From Paludisphaera borealis (GTDB lineage: Bacteria > Planctomycetota > Planctomycetia > Isosphaerales > Isosphaeraceae): DNA of 64,000 nt. Under the pieces are notes generated by a model that saw nothing but the letters and a program-made list of their open reading frames with translations, made no database searches and was not told where the DNA came from. Below, in pieces: positions 35,744 through 45,256 of the stretch. Position 1 is the first letter of the stretch, and every line of letters starts with the position of its first letter. The translations under genes and the position numbers were made by a program. Where the stretch lies: the NCBI RefSeq assembly GCF_001956985.1, contig NZ_CP019082.1, forward strand, positions 6,014,001-6,078,000, written 5' to 3'.

Positions 35744-38197
35744 TCAGCCGGGCGGCAGTGGAGGCAGATCGATGGCCTCGGGCAGGGTCGGCAGCTCGTC
35801 GACCGCGTGGGCCGGTTCGGCCGCCGTCGAAGGCGGTTGAGCGAACGAGGTCGGGACGGCCGCTGGGGCCGGAGCCGGAGAGGGTGACACGGCTTCCGGC
35901 GCCGCCGAGGGGGGCGACGTCGGGAGCGCTCCGCCCACGGGCGGCTGGTTGTTGACCGGCGCGGCGGCTCCACTCGTCGGCATCGTCGCGGCGTCGATCC
36001 GGGGCTTGTCGGCGACGGTCGGGGCCGCCTGGCCCGGCGTCTGCGAGAGGATCGGGGGCTCGCCGGCCGGACGGAAGGGAGGCAGCGGCGTCGGCGGCGG
36101 TCCCAGCGGTCCGATCGGAGCGGGCATCGGGGGCACCGTGTTGCCCGGGTCGGTGCCCGGCGGCGTCACCGGATTGACCGGGTTGGGGGTTAGCGGTCCC
36201 GTCTCGCGTTCGGGATACATCGGGCCGTCGGGCTTGATCGGGAGCTGCTTGTGACCGTTCTGAATGTCGCGAGCCTGAACGTAGGCCTTCCGCGGGTGCG
36301 GGCCTTCGGCGACGGCGATGTTGTTGTAGGCGAGCAACGTCCCCTTGGCTTCTTCAAGAGCCACGATCGAGATGTTGTAGGTCGTCTTGAACTGAGCCTC
36401 CTGCGCGACCGCCTGGGCGTACTGGCTGACGGCGTCCAGGAAGCGGTCGATCGTGATTCGACCTTCCTCGTAGTAGGCTCGCTGAGCGGCGAGGCGTTCG
36501 GCCGCCGCGGCCCGGAGTCGCGAGGCGGTCTTGAACTGCTTGTAGTTCGCGTCGACTTCCAGGAAGAACCGGGCCAGCGAGTGCATGGTCTGGTGGACGA
36601 CCTGCTGAAGATAGGCCCGCTGCCGCAGGAGGATGTACTGAGCCTGGCGGCTGTTGGCCAGCGGTCCCCGCATGCCGAGCGGCATCTGGAACGAGAAGCC
36701 GACCTGCCAGGTCCGGAAGTTGTTGTAATCGCCGGCTTGGGCCTGCACGCCGGCCGCACGTTGCTTGGCGGCGACCACCGGTTCGAGCGCCTTGAGGGTC
36801 GCCCCGGTCATGATGGCCTCGGCCGAGTCGAGCTGCTGTCCCAGACCGTTGAGCTGGTAGAGCACGCTCAGGTTCAACTGGGGGAGCAGTTGGTTTCGTG
36901 CGATCAGGAGCTGAAGCTCGGCGACGCGGACCAGCAACTGCTGCTGGACGATGTCGGGCTGAAAGGTGACCATCTGGGCGAGGCTCGACTCCCAGTCGGG
37001 CTCGAGACGCGCCTCGGTCGGCGGCGTGACCGGGATGATCCGGCGGTTGTCCGAGGGGGGAAGCCCCAGGATGTTCCGCAACTGACGCTCGGTGGTGATC
37101 ACGTCCGACGTGCGGGTCACGAGGTCGAGGTTGAACTGCTCCAGCCGCTGCTGGGCTTCGGCGACGTCGGCCACCGTCCCCTTGCCGACGACCAGCTCGG
37201 CTTGCTCGCGATTGACGATCTCGCGGGCCAGCTCGACGGCCCGCTCCGCACTCCAGAGCTGGACGTGCTGCTGAGCGAGACTCCAGTACTGTTGTTCGAT
37301 CGACCGCACCTGAGACATGATCTCAGCCTTGAACCGCCAGACCGCGGCGTCGGCGTTGAGCCGCGCGATGACGATCGGAGCCCGGTTGGCTTCGAGGCCG
37401 ACCGGAGGACCGGCCGCCTGGCCCGGCATGGGCGCACTACCCATCAAGGGCTGATTGAGCGTCATCTGGAGGTTGGTCGTGTAGACCGACGGCGTCACCA
37501 GGAACGTGCTGTTCTGATAGAGCCAGTTCACGTTGTGGACGATGCCGATCTGGGCGCCGGTGGCCGTCCGCTTCGACAGACCGGTCTGGAACTGGGCCGT
37601 GTCCTGAATCGAGACGATCGGCGTCTTCGGTCCGGCGAAGCTGAGCGAACCGCCCTGGATGGCGTTGTTGAACGGCTGCGTGTTCTTGCCCCACGCGAGA
37701 TTGGTCGTGAACGCCGTGTCGAACACGCTGAGCGCCTGGGCGATCTGGGTTTCCTGGATCGCCGGGTCGTAGACCGATTGCAGCGTCCCGGCGCCGAGCG
37801 CTCCGGCGATGCCGCCGCCGGCCCCGTTGTTCAACGGCGACGGCTCGAAGCCGCCGATCGGAATACCCTGGGCGCCGAACGGGATCACCCGGACGACTTC
37901 CGAGTTGTCGAGGCCGATCCGGATCGCCTCCTGCAACGTCATCGGCCAGATCTCTTCCGCTTCCGGATCGTTGGTCGTGCGAGGCTTCGCGACCTTCGGG
38001 AGTTGGAGAGGCAAGCTGTTCGTCAAGAAGTCGGCCTGTTTGACTTCCTTGTCCTCCAGGGCCATCTTCCCCATATTGTCGTGAGGAACCGACTTGGATT
38101 GATCAATGTAGGGAAGCCTCTGGCAACCGGACGAGCTCACCCAGGCCGCCAATACAGCCACATGAGTCCATCGGTTCGTGCGTAAAGTCAATCGCAT
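35744..38197 (-). CDS. TolC-family outer-membrane efflux lipoprotein with long Pro-rich tail
   Basis: 817 residues from ATG 38197; a longer frame exists but lacks a signal. The signal ends VSSSGC (Cys25), a lipobox. Residues about 80-640 form the TolC/OEP duplicated helical hairpins (AVELAREIVNREQAELVVGKG, ADVAEAQQRLEQFNLDLV, RQLRNILGLPPSDNRR in the first half, and coiled-coil repeats in the second). Residues about 660-817 are a Pro/Ala-rich low-complexity tail, unusual for the family. It is expected to form a trimeric outer-membrane exit duct for efflux or type I secretion; no pump gene is adjacent. AAGGA precedes the start. Confidence 0.88.
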   Translation of the reverse strand: MRLTLRTNRWTHVAVLAAWVSSSGCQRLPYIDQSKSVPHDNMGKMALEDKEVKQADFLTNSLPLQLPKVAKPRTTNDPEAEEIWPMTLQEAIRIGLDNSEVVRVIPFGAQGIPIGGFEPSPLNNGAGGGIAGALGAGTLQSVYDPAIQETQIAQALSVFDTAFTTNLAWGKNTQPFNNAIQGGSLSFAGPKTPIVSIQDTAQFQTGLSKRTATGAQIGIVHNVNWLYQNSTFLVTPSVYTTNLQMTLNQPLMGSAPMPGQAAGPPVGLEANRAPIVIARLNADAAVWRFKAEIMSQVRSIEQQYWSLAQQHVQLWSAERAVELAREIVNREQAELVVGKGTVADVAEAQQRLEQFNLDLVTRTSDVITTERQLRNILGLPPSDNRRIIPVTPPTEARLEPDWESSLAQMVTFQPDIVQQQLLVRVAELQLLIARNQLLPQLNLSVLYQLNGLGQQLDSAEAIMTGATLKALEPVVAAKQRAAGVQAQAGDYNNFRTWQVGFSFQMPLGMRGPLANSRQAQYILLRQRAYLQQVVHQTMHSLARFFLEVDANYKQFKTASRLRAAAAERLAAQRAYYEEGRITIDRFLDAVSQYAQAVAQEAQFKTTYNISIVALEEAKGTLLAYNNIAVAEGPHPRKAYVQARDIQNGHKQLPIKPDGPMYPERETGPLTPNPVNPVTPPGTDPGNTVPPMPAPIGPLGPPPTPLPPFRPAGEPPILSQTPGQAAPTVADKPRIDAATMPTSGAAAPVNNQPPVGGALPTSPPSAAPEAVSPSPAPAPAAVPTSFAQPPSTAAEPAHAVDELPTLPEAIDLPPLPPG

Positions 38198-38776
38198 GGC
38201 CAGCCGTCCTTGACTAAGATCGCCATGTGACGCGTAACTCAAGGCGTGGGAACACGCCGCGCCATCCTTGGCTTGGCTCACGGAGTCTACCGCCCACGAC
38301 TCGACTGCCGCGGTCGCATTCGGGCCGCTCCGGTCGCGACCCTCTCGACGCCCACGAGGACGTCCAGAAGAGATGCGTCGACCGACCCTTCGTGCCGAAA
38401 ACAAGTTGTGAACAAACAAACATCGAAAGGAGCCGAGCGACCTTACTCATGATGAGTAATGGATCGGCCTATCGGACTGTATCGGATGTTCGTGATCTGC
38501 GACTTGAAACGATGAGGCGGATCTTACGGATTATTCTGAATCGGTCCTAGTGCAAAAGCGAAGGCATGCTCGAAGCCCTCCGCGAATCGCAGGTCGGTCC
38601 GCTCATCAGTCGACCGGAATCCCCGCCTCGCCCCGACCGACTGGACGCGCCGAGCCGTCGAAGCGAAGCCGTATTCCCGGCCGCCACGTACTAAAGGGAC
38701 GCCGAGGGGCGAGCCTTTCCCGCATTGTCGAGCGATGAAGCCGATGAACTCTCCGGGTTCGATCGAAGCCGACGCT
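38198..38776. other. Regulatory region upstream of the TolC-like gene
   Basis: 579 bp without a convincing gene, between the minus-strand TolC-like and DUF962 genes. It contains a perfect 17-bp palindrome (38443-38459) in an AT-richer patch, which is the likely control region of the TolC-like gene. Short frames in it are Arg-rich and resemble chance frames. Confidence 0.55.
38443..38459. promoter_or_regulatory. Palindromic operator candidate TTACTCAT-G-ATGAGTAA
   Basis: A perfect 8-bp inverted repeat with a one-base centre lies 246 bp upstream of the TolC-like start. The size and symmetry fit a dimeric repressor of the TetR or MarR class, which often control efflux genes. No regulator gene lies adjacent, so the protein that binds is unknown. 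A canonical -10/-35 pair next to it was not found. Confidence 0.5.
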
Positions 38777-39151
38777 TCACAGGTCCTCGCCAGGGGAGCT
38801 TGTTCCCGCGGGAAACTCGACGTAGGGGACGCCGAACAGGCGTTTGAAGTAGATGACCTCGCCCGGGTCGGTCCCTTCGAGATAGTGGCCGGCGAACTGG
38901 AGCGCGTAGCCGCCCAGAAACAGCGAGAGGGCCAGGACGAACACGGGAAACGACAGGAGAAACGCGTAGACCGCGAACAGCAAGACGCCCAGGATGGTGG
39001 GGGGGATGCCGAACATGTGTAGGACGAAGCTGACCGCGCTGGGGTGTCGCCTCATCCAGTGGTCGACGAGGGGGTGCGGCGGCTCGGGGGGGTAGATCAT
39101 CAATGCGGACCTTGCGACGACGAAACGGCGGGGCGTCTTGACGCTTTCCAT
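38777..39151 (-). CDS. DUF962/Mpo1-like membrane protein
   Basis: 124 residues with two or three hydrophobic segments (about 41-57, 60-80). The family His-rich pattern is present: HPLVDHWMRRHPSAVSFVLH, then FGIPPTILG, and ALQFAGHYLEGTDPGEVIYF. Relatives include yeast Mpo1, an iron-dependent dioxygenase acting on 2-hydroxy fatty acids in the membrane; whether bacterial members do the same is not established. It is transcribed away from the LPS cluster that begins with lpxK. A shorter start at the Met of MIYPPEP is possible. Confidence 0.8.
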   Translation of the reverse strand: MESVKTPRRFVVARSALMIYPPEPPHPLVDHWMRRHPSAVSFVLHMFGIPPTILGVLLFAVYAFLLSFPVFVLALSLFLGGYALQFAGHYLEGTDPGEVIYFKRLFGVPYVEFPAGTSSPGEDL

Positions 39152-39275
39152 CAGGCGCGGTTAGCCTTCTCCCAGCATACCCGCCGGCGACCGTCGCTGG
39201 AAAGCACTCCCCCGCGCGACGGTTCCGGGACAAGCCCGCGGCGCTGCGGGGCGTTCTCAAGAGAAAGTCGACCGC

Positions 39276-40352
39276 GTGATCAGGATCGATCCCGATGCGT
39301 TTCTCAGGCTGGTGCGAGGCGAGACGAAAGGCCCTGTCGCGTGTCTCGGCCGATTCGGGCTCGGGCTCGGCTCGGTCGGCTATCGGGCGGCCGTGGCCGT
39401 TCGCAACGCGGCCTTCGACCGCGGCCTGAAGACGATCTATCGCGCGAGCGTCCCGGTGATCTCCGTGGGCAACGTCACGCTCGGCGGCACGGGCAAGACG
39501 CCGATGGTCGAGTGGCTGGCCCGCTGGTATCGCGAGCGCGGGGTCCGCGTCTGCATCATCAGTCGCGGCTACGGCCAGGACGGCGCGATCAACGACGAAG
39601 GGCTCGTCCTCGAGGAGAATCTGCCCGACGTTCCGCATCTGCAAGACCCCGATCGCGTCAAGCTTGCACACGTCGCCGTCGAGGAACTCGAAACCGAGCT
39701 GATCATCCTCGACGACGGGTTTCAGCACCGCCGGCTGGCTCGCGACCTCGACCTCGTCTTGCTCGACGCCCTCGATCCCTTCGGTCTGGGCCGGCTCTTT
39801 CCGCGCGGCCTGCTGCGCGAGCCGGTCAGCTCGATCCGTCGCGGCCACGCCGTGATCCTCTCCCGCGCCGATCTGGTCTCCGACGACCGCCGGCGGGAGA
39901 TTCGCGCCGAGGTTCGTCGCCGGGCGGGCGCGGTTCCGCTGCTCGAAGCGCGACACCGTCCGCGCGACCTGGTCGACGGCGACGGCGAGCCCTCGGCCCT
40001 CGACGGCCTCTCCGGCGCGCGCGTCGCCGCCTTTTGCGGCATCGGCAATCCCGAGGGGTTCCGTCGGACGCTTGAGGGTCTTTGCGGTGAAGTCGTCGGG
40101 TTTCGCGGTTTTCCGGACCACCATCCGTACACGGCCGACGACGTCGACAGCCTCGGCCGGTGGGCCGACGGTCTCGGGGTGAATCTCGTCTTGACCACCC
40201 AAAAGGATTTGGTGAAGCTTCGGACCTCGACGCTCGGCGATGCGCGCCTGCGTGCGCTTCGGATCGAGCTGGAGATACTAGAAAGCGCCGAGCCGCTGGA
40301 GACGCTGCTCGCGACGTTGCTCCCGGGATCTCACGGCGGCTCGAAGGACTGA
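39276..40352 (+). CDS. lpxK: Tetraacyldisaccharide 4'-kinase
   Basis: 358 residues from a GTG start. The P-loop VGNVTLGGTGKTPMVEWLA and the ISRGYGQD and LDDGFQHRRLARDLDLVLLDA blocks are diagnostic of LpxK. It phosphorylates the 4' position of the tetraacyl disaccharide to make lipid IVA, at the inner membrane. An N-terminal hydrophobic/amphipathic segment typical of the family is present. It is the first gene of the plus-strand envelope cluster and, together with the DUF374 protein at 25126, indicates that this organism makes a lipid A. Confidence 0.95.
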   Translation: MIRIDPDAFLRLVRGETKGPVACLGRFGLGLGSVGYRAAVAVRNAAFDRGLKTIYRASVPVISVGNVTLGGTGKTPMVEWLARWYRERGVRVCIISRGYGQDGAINDEGLVLEENLPDVPHLQDPDRVKLAHVAVEELETELIILDDGFQHRRLARDLDLVLLDALDPFGLGRLFPRGLLREPVSSIRRGHAVILSRADLVSDDRRREIRAEVRRRAGAVPLLEARHRPRDLVDGDGEPSALDGLSGARVAAFCGIGNPEGFRRTLEGLCGEVVGFRGFPDHHPYTADDVDSLGRWADGLGVNLVLTTQKDLVKLRTSTLGDARLRALRIELEILESAEPLETLLATLLPGSHGGSKD

Positions 40353-40478
40353 AAGCCGCGACTCGTCGGATTCGAGAGCCTCGGCAAGGATCGCCGAACC
40401 GCATCTGTCAGGGAAAGGATTTCCCGTGTACTCGATCACGACAGGGAGCATCCGCCGCCACGACGGCCCGGTCACTCC

Positions 40479-41573
40479 ATGAACATCGTCGTCTTCTGCC
40501 CCAGCTTGATCGGCGACACCGTGATGGCGACGCCCGTCTTCCGCGCGCTGCGACGCGGGTATCCACAGGCCAAGCTGACGGCCGTGCTTCGGCCGAACGT
40601 CGCCCCCGTGCTCGACGGCGCCGAGTGGTTCGACGAGACCGTCTTCTTTCATCCTCATGGAAAACTGCGAGAGCATCGAGCGACCGCGGTCGTGAAGCGG
40701 TTGCGCTCCGAACGTCGCGACATGGCCGTCTTGCTGCCCAACTCGTTCCGCTCGGCCTGGGTCGCCTGGCTGTCGGGCGTCAAGCGTCGAGTCGGTTACG
40801 ACCGGTATGCGCGGGGCCTCTTGCTCACCGATCGCTTGCCGCCGCCGCGCGACGCCGCCGGCAAGCTGCTCCCGTGCCCCATCGTCGAATACTACCTCGC
40901 GTTGCTCCGCCTGATCGGCTGCCCGAGCGACGGCGTCCGGCTTGAGCTGGCGACGACGGCCGCCGACGAGGCCGCCGCCGACGAGGCGTGTCGGGCGCTC
41001 GGCGTCTCGGCCGAACAGGGAATCGTCTGCCTCAACAACGGAGGCGCGTTCGGGCCGGCCAAGAGCTGGCCGAACGCGTCGTACGGGATTCTCGCTCGCC
41101 GCCTGGCGGAAGAGCTGGGCGTTTCCGTCGTGGTCCTGTGCGGTCCGTCGGAACGCGAGGCGTCCCGGAAGATCGCCGAGCTGGCCGGCCACCCGAGAGT
41201 CGTCAGCCTGGCCGATCAACCGTTGAGCCTTGGGCTGTCAAAAGCGTTCGTGCGCCGGGCGTCGCTGTTGGTCACGACCGACTCGGGCCCCAGGCATTTC
41301 GCGGCGGCCCTCGGAACGCCGGTCGTGTCGCTTTTCGGACCGACCCGGATCGAATGGACCCGGACCAACCATCCGCACGCCGTTCACATTTATCACCCAG
41401 TCCCTTGCGGTCCCTGCCAGCGTCCGGTCTGTCCTCTGGGACATCACGACTGCATGACGCGGCTGGCGCCGGATCGCGTGTTCGAGGCCGCCCGGCGGAT
41501 GCTTGCGGGGCGTCGCGGCATTGTTCCGTCATTGCAACCAGGAGCGAGGGAGAATTCATGGCGACCTGGCTGA
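40479..41573 (+). CDS. Glycosyltransferase family 9 (heptosyltransferase II-like)
   Basis: 364 residues beginning MNIVVFCPSLIGDTVMATPVF, the GT9 N-terminal signature. The C-terminal sugar-nucleotide block is TTDSGPRHFAAALGTPVVSLFGPTRIEW, as in ADP-heptose:LPS heptosyltransferases. GGAFGPAKSWPNASYGILA and VVLCGPSERE also match. A CGPCQRPVC cysteine motif near the C-terminus is shared with WaaF/WaaC relatives. It probably adds a heptose or related sugar to LPS inner core. It overlaps the following epimerase gene by 16 bp. Confidence 0.9.
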   Translation: MNIVVFCPSLIGDTVMATPVFRALRRGYPQAKLTAVLRPNVAPVLDGAEWFDETVFFHPHGKLREHRATAVVKRLRSERRDMAVLLPNSFRSAWVAWLSGVKRRVGYDRYARGLLLTDRLPPPRDAAGKLLPCPIVEYYLALLRLIGCPSDGVRLELATTAADEAAADEACRALGVSAEQGIVCLNNGGAFGPAKSWPNASYGILARRLAEELGVSVVVLCGPSEREASRKIAELAGHPRVVSLADQPLSLGLSKAFVRRASLLVTTDSGPRHFAAALGTPVVSLFGPTRIEWTRTNHPHAVHIYHPVPCGPCQRPVCPLGHHDCMTRLAPDRVFEAARRMLAGRRGIVPSLQPGARENSWRPG

Positions 41574-42538
41574 TCACGGGGGCTTCGGGTTTCTTGGGGC
41601 GGCATGCGCTCGAGGTCCTGCGCCTCGAACTGGAGCGAGCGGGAAGCTCGTCCGACCGGATCGTAGTTCTGGGACGCAACCGACCCGCCGGTGTTTCCGC
41701 GTCGTCGTTCGTCTCGGCCGATCTCGGCGACGCGAGCGGTCTCGACGCGGCGGTCCGTGAGATCGCGCCCGATTTCGTGATTCATACGGCGGGCAAGACC
41801 CCGCCGGCGACCGACGACGAGCTTTTCCACGCGAATTTCTGGGCGACGATCCGACTTCTGAAGGCGCTTCGGATTTCGGGGAAGCCCGCGCGCGTGGTAC
41901 TCGCCGGTTCGGCCGCCGAGTTGGGCCCGGTGAAGACCGTCGACTTGCCGGTCGGCGAGGATTACCCTTGCCAACCGATGACCGCCTACGGCCGCAGCAA
42001 GTGGATGGCGACGGTCTCGGCGCTGGCCGAGGTCGGGCCGCTCGAAGTGATGGTGGCGCGCGTCTTCAACCCGATCGGTCCGGGACTGCCGGAGAGCCAG
42101 GCGTTCGGGCAATTCGCCAGCCAGCTTCTCGCCCCAGGGACCGACCCGCTGCCGCTGATCGTCGGTTGGCTCGACGCGCGTCGCGACTTCATCGACGTCC
42201 GCGACGCCGCTCGCGCCATGGTCGCGCTGGCGATTCAAGGGCAGGGGGGGCGGGCCTATCATGTGGGGACGGGGCATTCGCGAACGGTCCATGAAGGGCT
42301 CGACGCCTTGGTCCGTCTGAGCGGCCGCTCGGTTCGGGTCTGCATCGACCCGCGCCTGTCGAACCCCCGAGAGCCGGAGGATTCGCGTGCCCGCATCGAC
42401 CGCATTGTTTCGGAGACGAGCTGGCAGCCGACGATCCCGTTCGAGCAGACGATGAGCGACCTCTGGACGGCCGCCCGATCCCGGGCCGAGGCGCTGCATG
42501 CGTCGGACCGCTTGCTCCCATTGCCATTGACGGCCTGA
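41558..42538 (+). CDS. NAD-dependent epimerase/dehydratase (sugar-nucleotide type)
   Basis: 326 residues from ATG 41558, with GGGAGA upstream; longer in-frame starts would run through the GT9 gene. The dinucleotide motif is TGASGFLGRHA, and the SDR catalytic pair is Tyr and Lys in YGRSK. FNPIGPGLPESQAFGQFASQ and RDFIDVRDAARAMVAL are typical of extended SDRs acting on nucleotide sugars (GDP-mannose 4,6-dehydratase or RmlD-like reductases). The exact sugar cannot be named. It probably supplies a precursor for the neighbouring glycosyltransferases. Confidence 0.88.
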   Translation: MATWLITGASGFLGRHALEVLRLELERAGSSSDRIVVLGRNRPAGVSASSFVSADLGDASGLDAAVREIAPDFVIHTAGKTPPATDDELFHANFWATIRLLKALRISGKPARVVLAGSAAELGPVKTVDLPVGEDYPCQPMTAYGRSKWMATVSALAEVGPLEVMVARVFNPIGPGLPESQAFGQFASQLLAPGTDPLPLIVGWLDARRDFIDVRDAARAMVALAIQGQGGRAYHVGTGHSRTVHEGLDALVRLSGRSVRVCIDPRLSNPREPEDSRARIDRIVSETSWQPTIPFEQTMSDLWTAARSRAEALHASDRLLPLPLTA

Positions 42539-42632
42539 CCCTTCCACCTATACTCCCGATTGCGGTTCGAGGATCGAGCTGCGCTGGGACCGCCCGCGCC
42601 TGGGGCGGAGCCCGACATCAAGGAGGGTCGGA

Positions 42633-44234
42633 ATGGCGTCGCGCCGTTGGTTCATCGTCATCGTCGGGTTCTCCGCGATCCTGCACGCCGTCGCCATTTA
42701 CCGCACCCTCGTTCCGGCCCAGGACGGCCTCAAATTCCTCCGCGTGGCCCGAGACTTCCAGTCGAAGCCCTGGGGCGACGTGATTCGCGGATCGGATCAG
42801 CACCCGCTTTATCCCGCGCTGATCGCGGCGGTCGAACCGCCGTTGTCGGTCGTGCTGGGATCGGGTCCGGAGACCTGGCGGATCGCCGCGCAAGGCGTCT
42901 CGGCTCTCGCTTCGCTGATCTTGCTGTTTCCGCTCTACAGCCTCGCTCGCTCGTTGTTCGACGAGCGCATTGGGCTGATCGCGGTCCTGATTTACGTCCT
43001 CTTGCCGATCCCCGCCGAGGTCGGCCGCGACACGCTGGGCAACGCGTTGGGTCTTTGCTGCATGACGCTTTCGCTCTGGCTGGGCGCCCGCGCGATCCGC
43101 GAAGCCGCCTGGCTCCCCGCGCTGGGCTCGGGCCTGGTCGGAGGCGTCGGCTTTCTGGCGCGGCCCGAGGTGATCCTCGCGCCCGCGGCGATCGGTCTGG
43201 CGTGGGCGATCCACGCCGCGCGCGGTCGGTCGATCCGAAGCCTGATCACGACGCCGGCCTTGCCGGCCCTGGGGGTCGGAGCGCTGGTCTGCGTCGGGTC
43301 GTACGCGCTGGTGAAGGGCGAGGTTTCCGAGAAGCTCGCCCTACGGCATGGGGCCTCGATCGGTTCTCAGAAGATCATGCATCGAACGACTCCCCAGTTG
43401 CTTCCCGAGGGGCTCGACGGCGCGAAGCTCGACTTCTCGCCCAAGGAAGAATCCGACCGCTCCACGATGCGCGGGCCGGTCAAGACGCTCGTCTGGATCG
43501 GCCGCCAGTGGTGGGACGAGCTGTGCTGGGGCTTCGCCGTCATGGCGATCTGGGGCCTGACGCGGCAACGGTTCATCCTGAGCCTCTTCAAGGATCGGGA
43601 CGAGCGAGACTCGGGCACGGTCGAGCGGCTGGTGATCGGAGTCTTCGTCGCGGTTTACCTCGCCGTGCTGGTTCGTCACGGCACGGCCCTGGGGTATCTC
43701 TCCAGCCGGCACCTGTTGCCATTGGTCGTCGTGTCGGTTGTCTGGGCGGCGGCGGGAACGTTCGTCTGCCTGCACAGATTGGGAGGCAAGCTTTCGATCC
43801 GTCCGGGGACGAAGCGGCTGGCCTTGATCACGGCCTCGACCTTCGTCGTCGGGGCGATGGTCGTCTATCAGCTTCGCACGAGCCATCAGAGTCGCTGGGG
43901 GCACTGGGCGGCGGGGCGCTGGCTGGCGGAGAACGCTCAGGCTGGACAGGAAGTTCTCGACACCCGAGGCTGGGCTCGGTTCGTATCCGACAACGCCGGA
44001 GGTTACGACTACTGGCACGTCCGGCAGGCTCTGAGTGATCAGCGACTTTCGTACGTGGTCGTGGGGCATGACGAGCTGGAGGTCGAGAGCCCGCGATCGC
44101 GCACGCTGGGCGCCTTGCTGGCCTTCGCGGCGACGCCGATCCAGGACTTCCCCGTGCGGATCGGCGGACGCAACGTCGGGGCTCGGATCTATCGCTTCCA
44201 ACAACCGGTTTCCTGGGAAGGTTTCAGTCCATGA
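42633..44234 (+). CDS. GT39/ArnT-like membrane glycosyltransferase
   Basis: 533 residues with about ten to twelve membrane helices. The first periplasmic loop has VPAQDGLKFLRVARDF followed by HPLYPALIAAVEPP, the acidic-residue/HPLY pattern of GT-C glycosyltransferases of the ArnT/PMT type. GVGFLARPEVILAP is the RPE segment near the middle. The C-terminal ~90 residues are soluble. It should transfer a sugar from a polyprenyl-phosphate donor to lipid A, LPS or another acceptor on the periplasmic face. AGGAGGG lies 5 bases before the ATG, and the stop overlaps the next gene as ATGA. Confidence 0.82.
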   Translation: MASRRWFIVIVGFSAILHAVAIYRTLVPAQDGLKFLRVARDFQSKPWGDVIRGSDQHPLYPALIAAVEPPLSVVLGSGPETWRIAAQGVSALASLILLFPLYSLARSLFDERIGLIAVLIYVLLPIPAEVGRDTLGNALGLCCMTLSLWLGARAIREAAWLPALGSGLVGGVGFLARPEVILAPAAIGLAWAIHAARGRSIRSLITTPALPALGVGALVCVGSYALVKGEVSEKLALRHGASIGSQKIMHRTTPQLLPEGLDGAKLDFSPKEESDRSTMRGPVKTLVWIGRQWWDELCWGFAVMAIWGLTRQRFILSLFKDRDERDSGTVERLVIGVFVAVYLAVLVRHGTALGYLSSRHLLPLVVVSVVWAAAGTFVCLHRLGGKLSIRPGTKRLALITASTFVVGAMVVYQLRTSHQSRWGHWAAGRWLAENAQAGQEVLDTRGWARFVSDNAGGYDYWHVRQALSDQRLSYVVVGHDELEVESPRSRTLGALLAFAATPIQDFPVRIGGRNVGARIYRFQQPVSWEGFSP

Positions 44235-45151
44235 ACCACGGCTCGCTCTGGGAACGCCTGGTTCGAGGCGTGCGCTGGTCGTGGATCGACGAGCGGTATC
44301 GGTCCGCGCTGCCGGCCGATTTCGACGCGATGGTCATGACTCTCGAAAGCCGTGATCGCCTGCACGCGAAGCAGGGCCGATCGACGGCCCGGGTGGTCTT
44401 CCATCCGCCCGATCAGAATCAGAGTGGAGGCCGGCCGTTGTCGGTCTATCTCAAGCGACATTTTCAGATGCCGTGGCTCGCGCGGTTCTCGGCCCTCGTT
44501 CATCCGAACGGGCGATACTCTCCCGGGGCGGCCGAGTGGGCTCACCTCGAACGCGCCCGGTCGCTCGGCGTGCCAGTCCCCGACGTGGTGGCCATTGGCG
44601 AGCGGATCGGCCCCTGGGCCGGCTTGCAGAGCTATCTGGTCGTCGCCGAGCTGACCGGTTGCAAGGAGCTGAACGAGGCGCTCCCGGTGATCGAGCAATC
44701 GATGGACCGAGAGGCCTTCGAGAGCCTCAAGCGGCGGATCGTCAAGGAGATGGCCCGCATCAGCGCCACGATCCACAAGGCCCGGATGTTCCACAAAGAT
44801 CTCTATCTCTGCCACTTCTTCCTCGACCTGGAGCGGCTGGCGCGCGATCCGCGCGACGTCGCTTTGACGCTGATCGACCTCCACCGGCTGCAAGAGCACC
44901 GGTACTGGCCCGATCGCTGGCGGTGGAAGGATCTGGGACAGCTCTTGTTTTCGACCGAGGGCGTCGCCGGCGTCTCGCCTCGCGACGCCCTGCGATTCTG
45001 GGTGCATTACAAGCGGGAAGCCGGGGTCCGGAATCCAGAATGGCAGGCTCGGATGATCCGGCTCAAGGCGGCCCGCTATTCGGACCACAACGCCGCTTCG
45101 GAGCCGGGAGCGGCCGAACGGCTTTCCGAACCTGTAGGATCGGCCGACTGA
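44231..45151 (+). CDS. LPS core kinase (WaaP/Kdo kinase-like)
   Basis: 306 residues. It has the LPS-kinase version of the protein-kinase fold: PLSVYLKRH with the ATP Lys, LERARSLGVPVPDVVAIGER, the catalytic loop MFHKDLYLCHFFLD (H-x-D then the metal-binding position replaced by His-Phe-Phe) and LTLIDLHRLQEH, where DLHR replaces DFG. These are the marks of WaaP/InaA family kinases that phosphorylate heptose or Kdo of the LPS core. The start overlaps the preceding stop by 4 bp, so it is translationally coupled to the GT39-like gene. Confidence 0.9.
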   Translation: MNHGSLWERLVRGVRWSWIDERYRSALPADFDAMVMTLESRDRLHAKQGRSTARVVFHPPDQNQSGGRPLSVYLKRHFQMPWLARFSALVHPNGRYSPGAAEWAHLERARSLGVPVPDVVAIGERIGPWAGLQSYLVVAELTGCKELNEALPVIEQSMDREAFESLKRRIVKEMARISATIHKARMFHKDLYLCHFFLDLERLARDPRDVALTLIDLHRLQEHRYWPDRWRWKDLGQLLFSTEGVAGVSPRDALRFWVHYKREAGVRNPEWQARMIRLKAARYSDHNAASEPGAAERLSEPVGSAD

Positions 45152-45256
45152 ATTCCTCCGGAGCCGAAAAGGCTCCAGTTACCGACGACCGGGATGCGAA
45201 GACTTGAGGATGACGGCGCTTCAGGACGCACGCATCCTAATCGGGAGATCAGATCC

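Noticed and set aside
36251-38185. 644-codon plus-strand frame opposite the TolC-like gene
   Set aside because: The TolC-like protein has a signal, lipobox, family pattern and terminator on the minus strand; the opposite frame has none.
38227-38738. Short plus-strand frames in the TolC upstream region
   Set aside because: They are Arg/Ser/Pro-rich, lack ribosome sites and overlap the control region.
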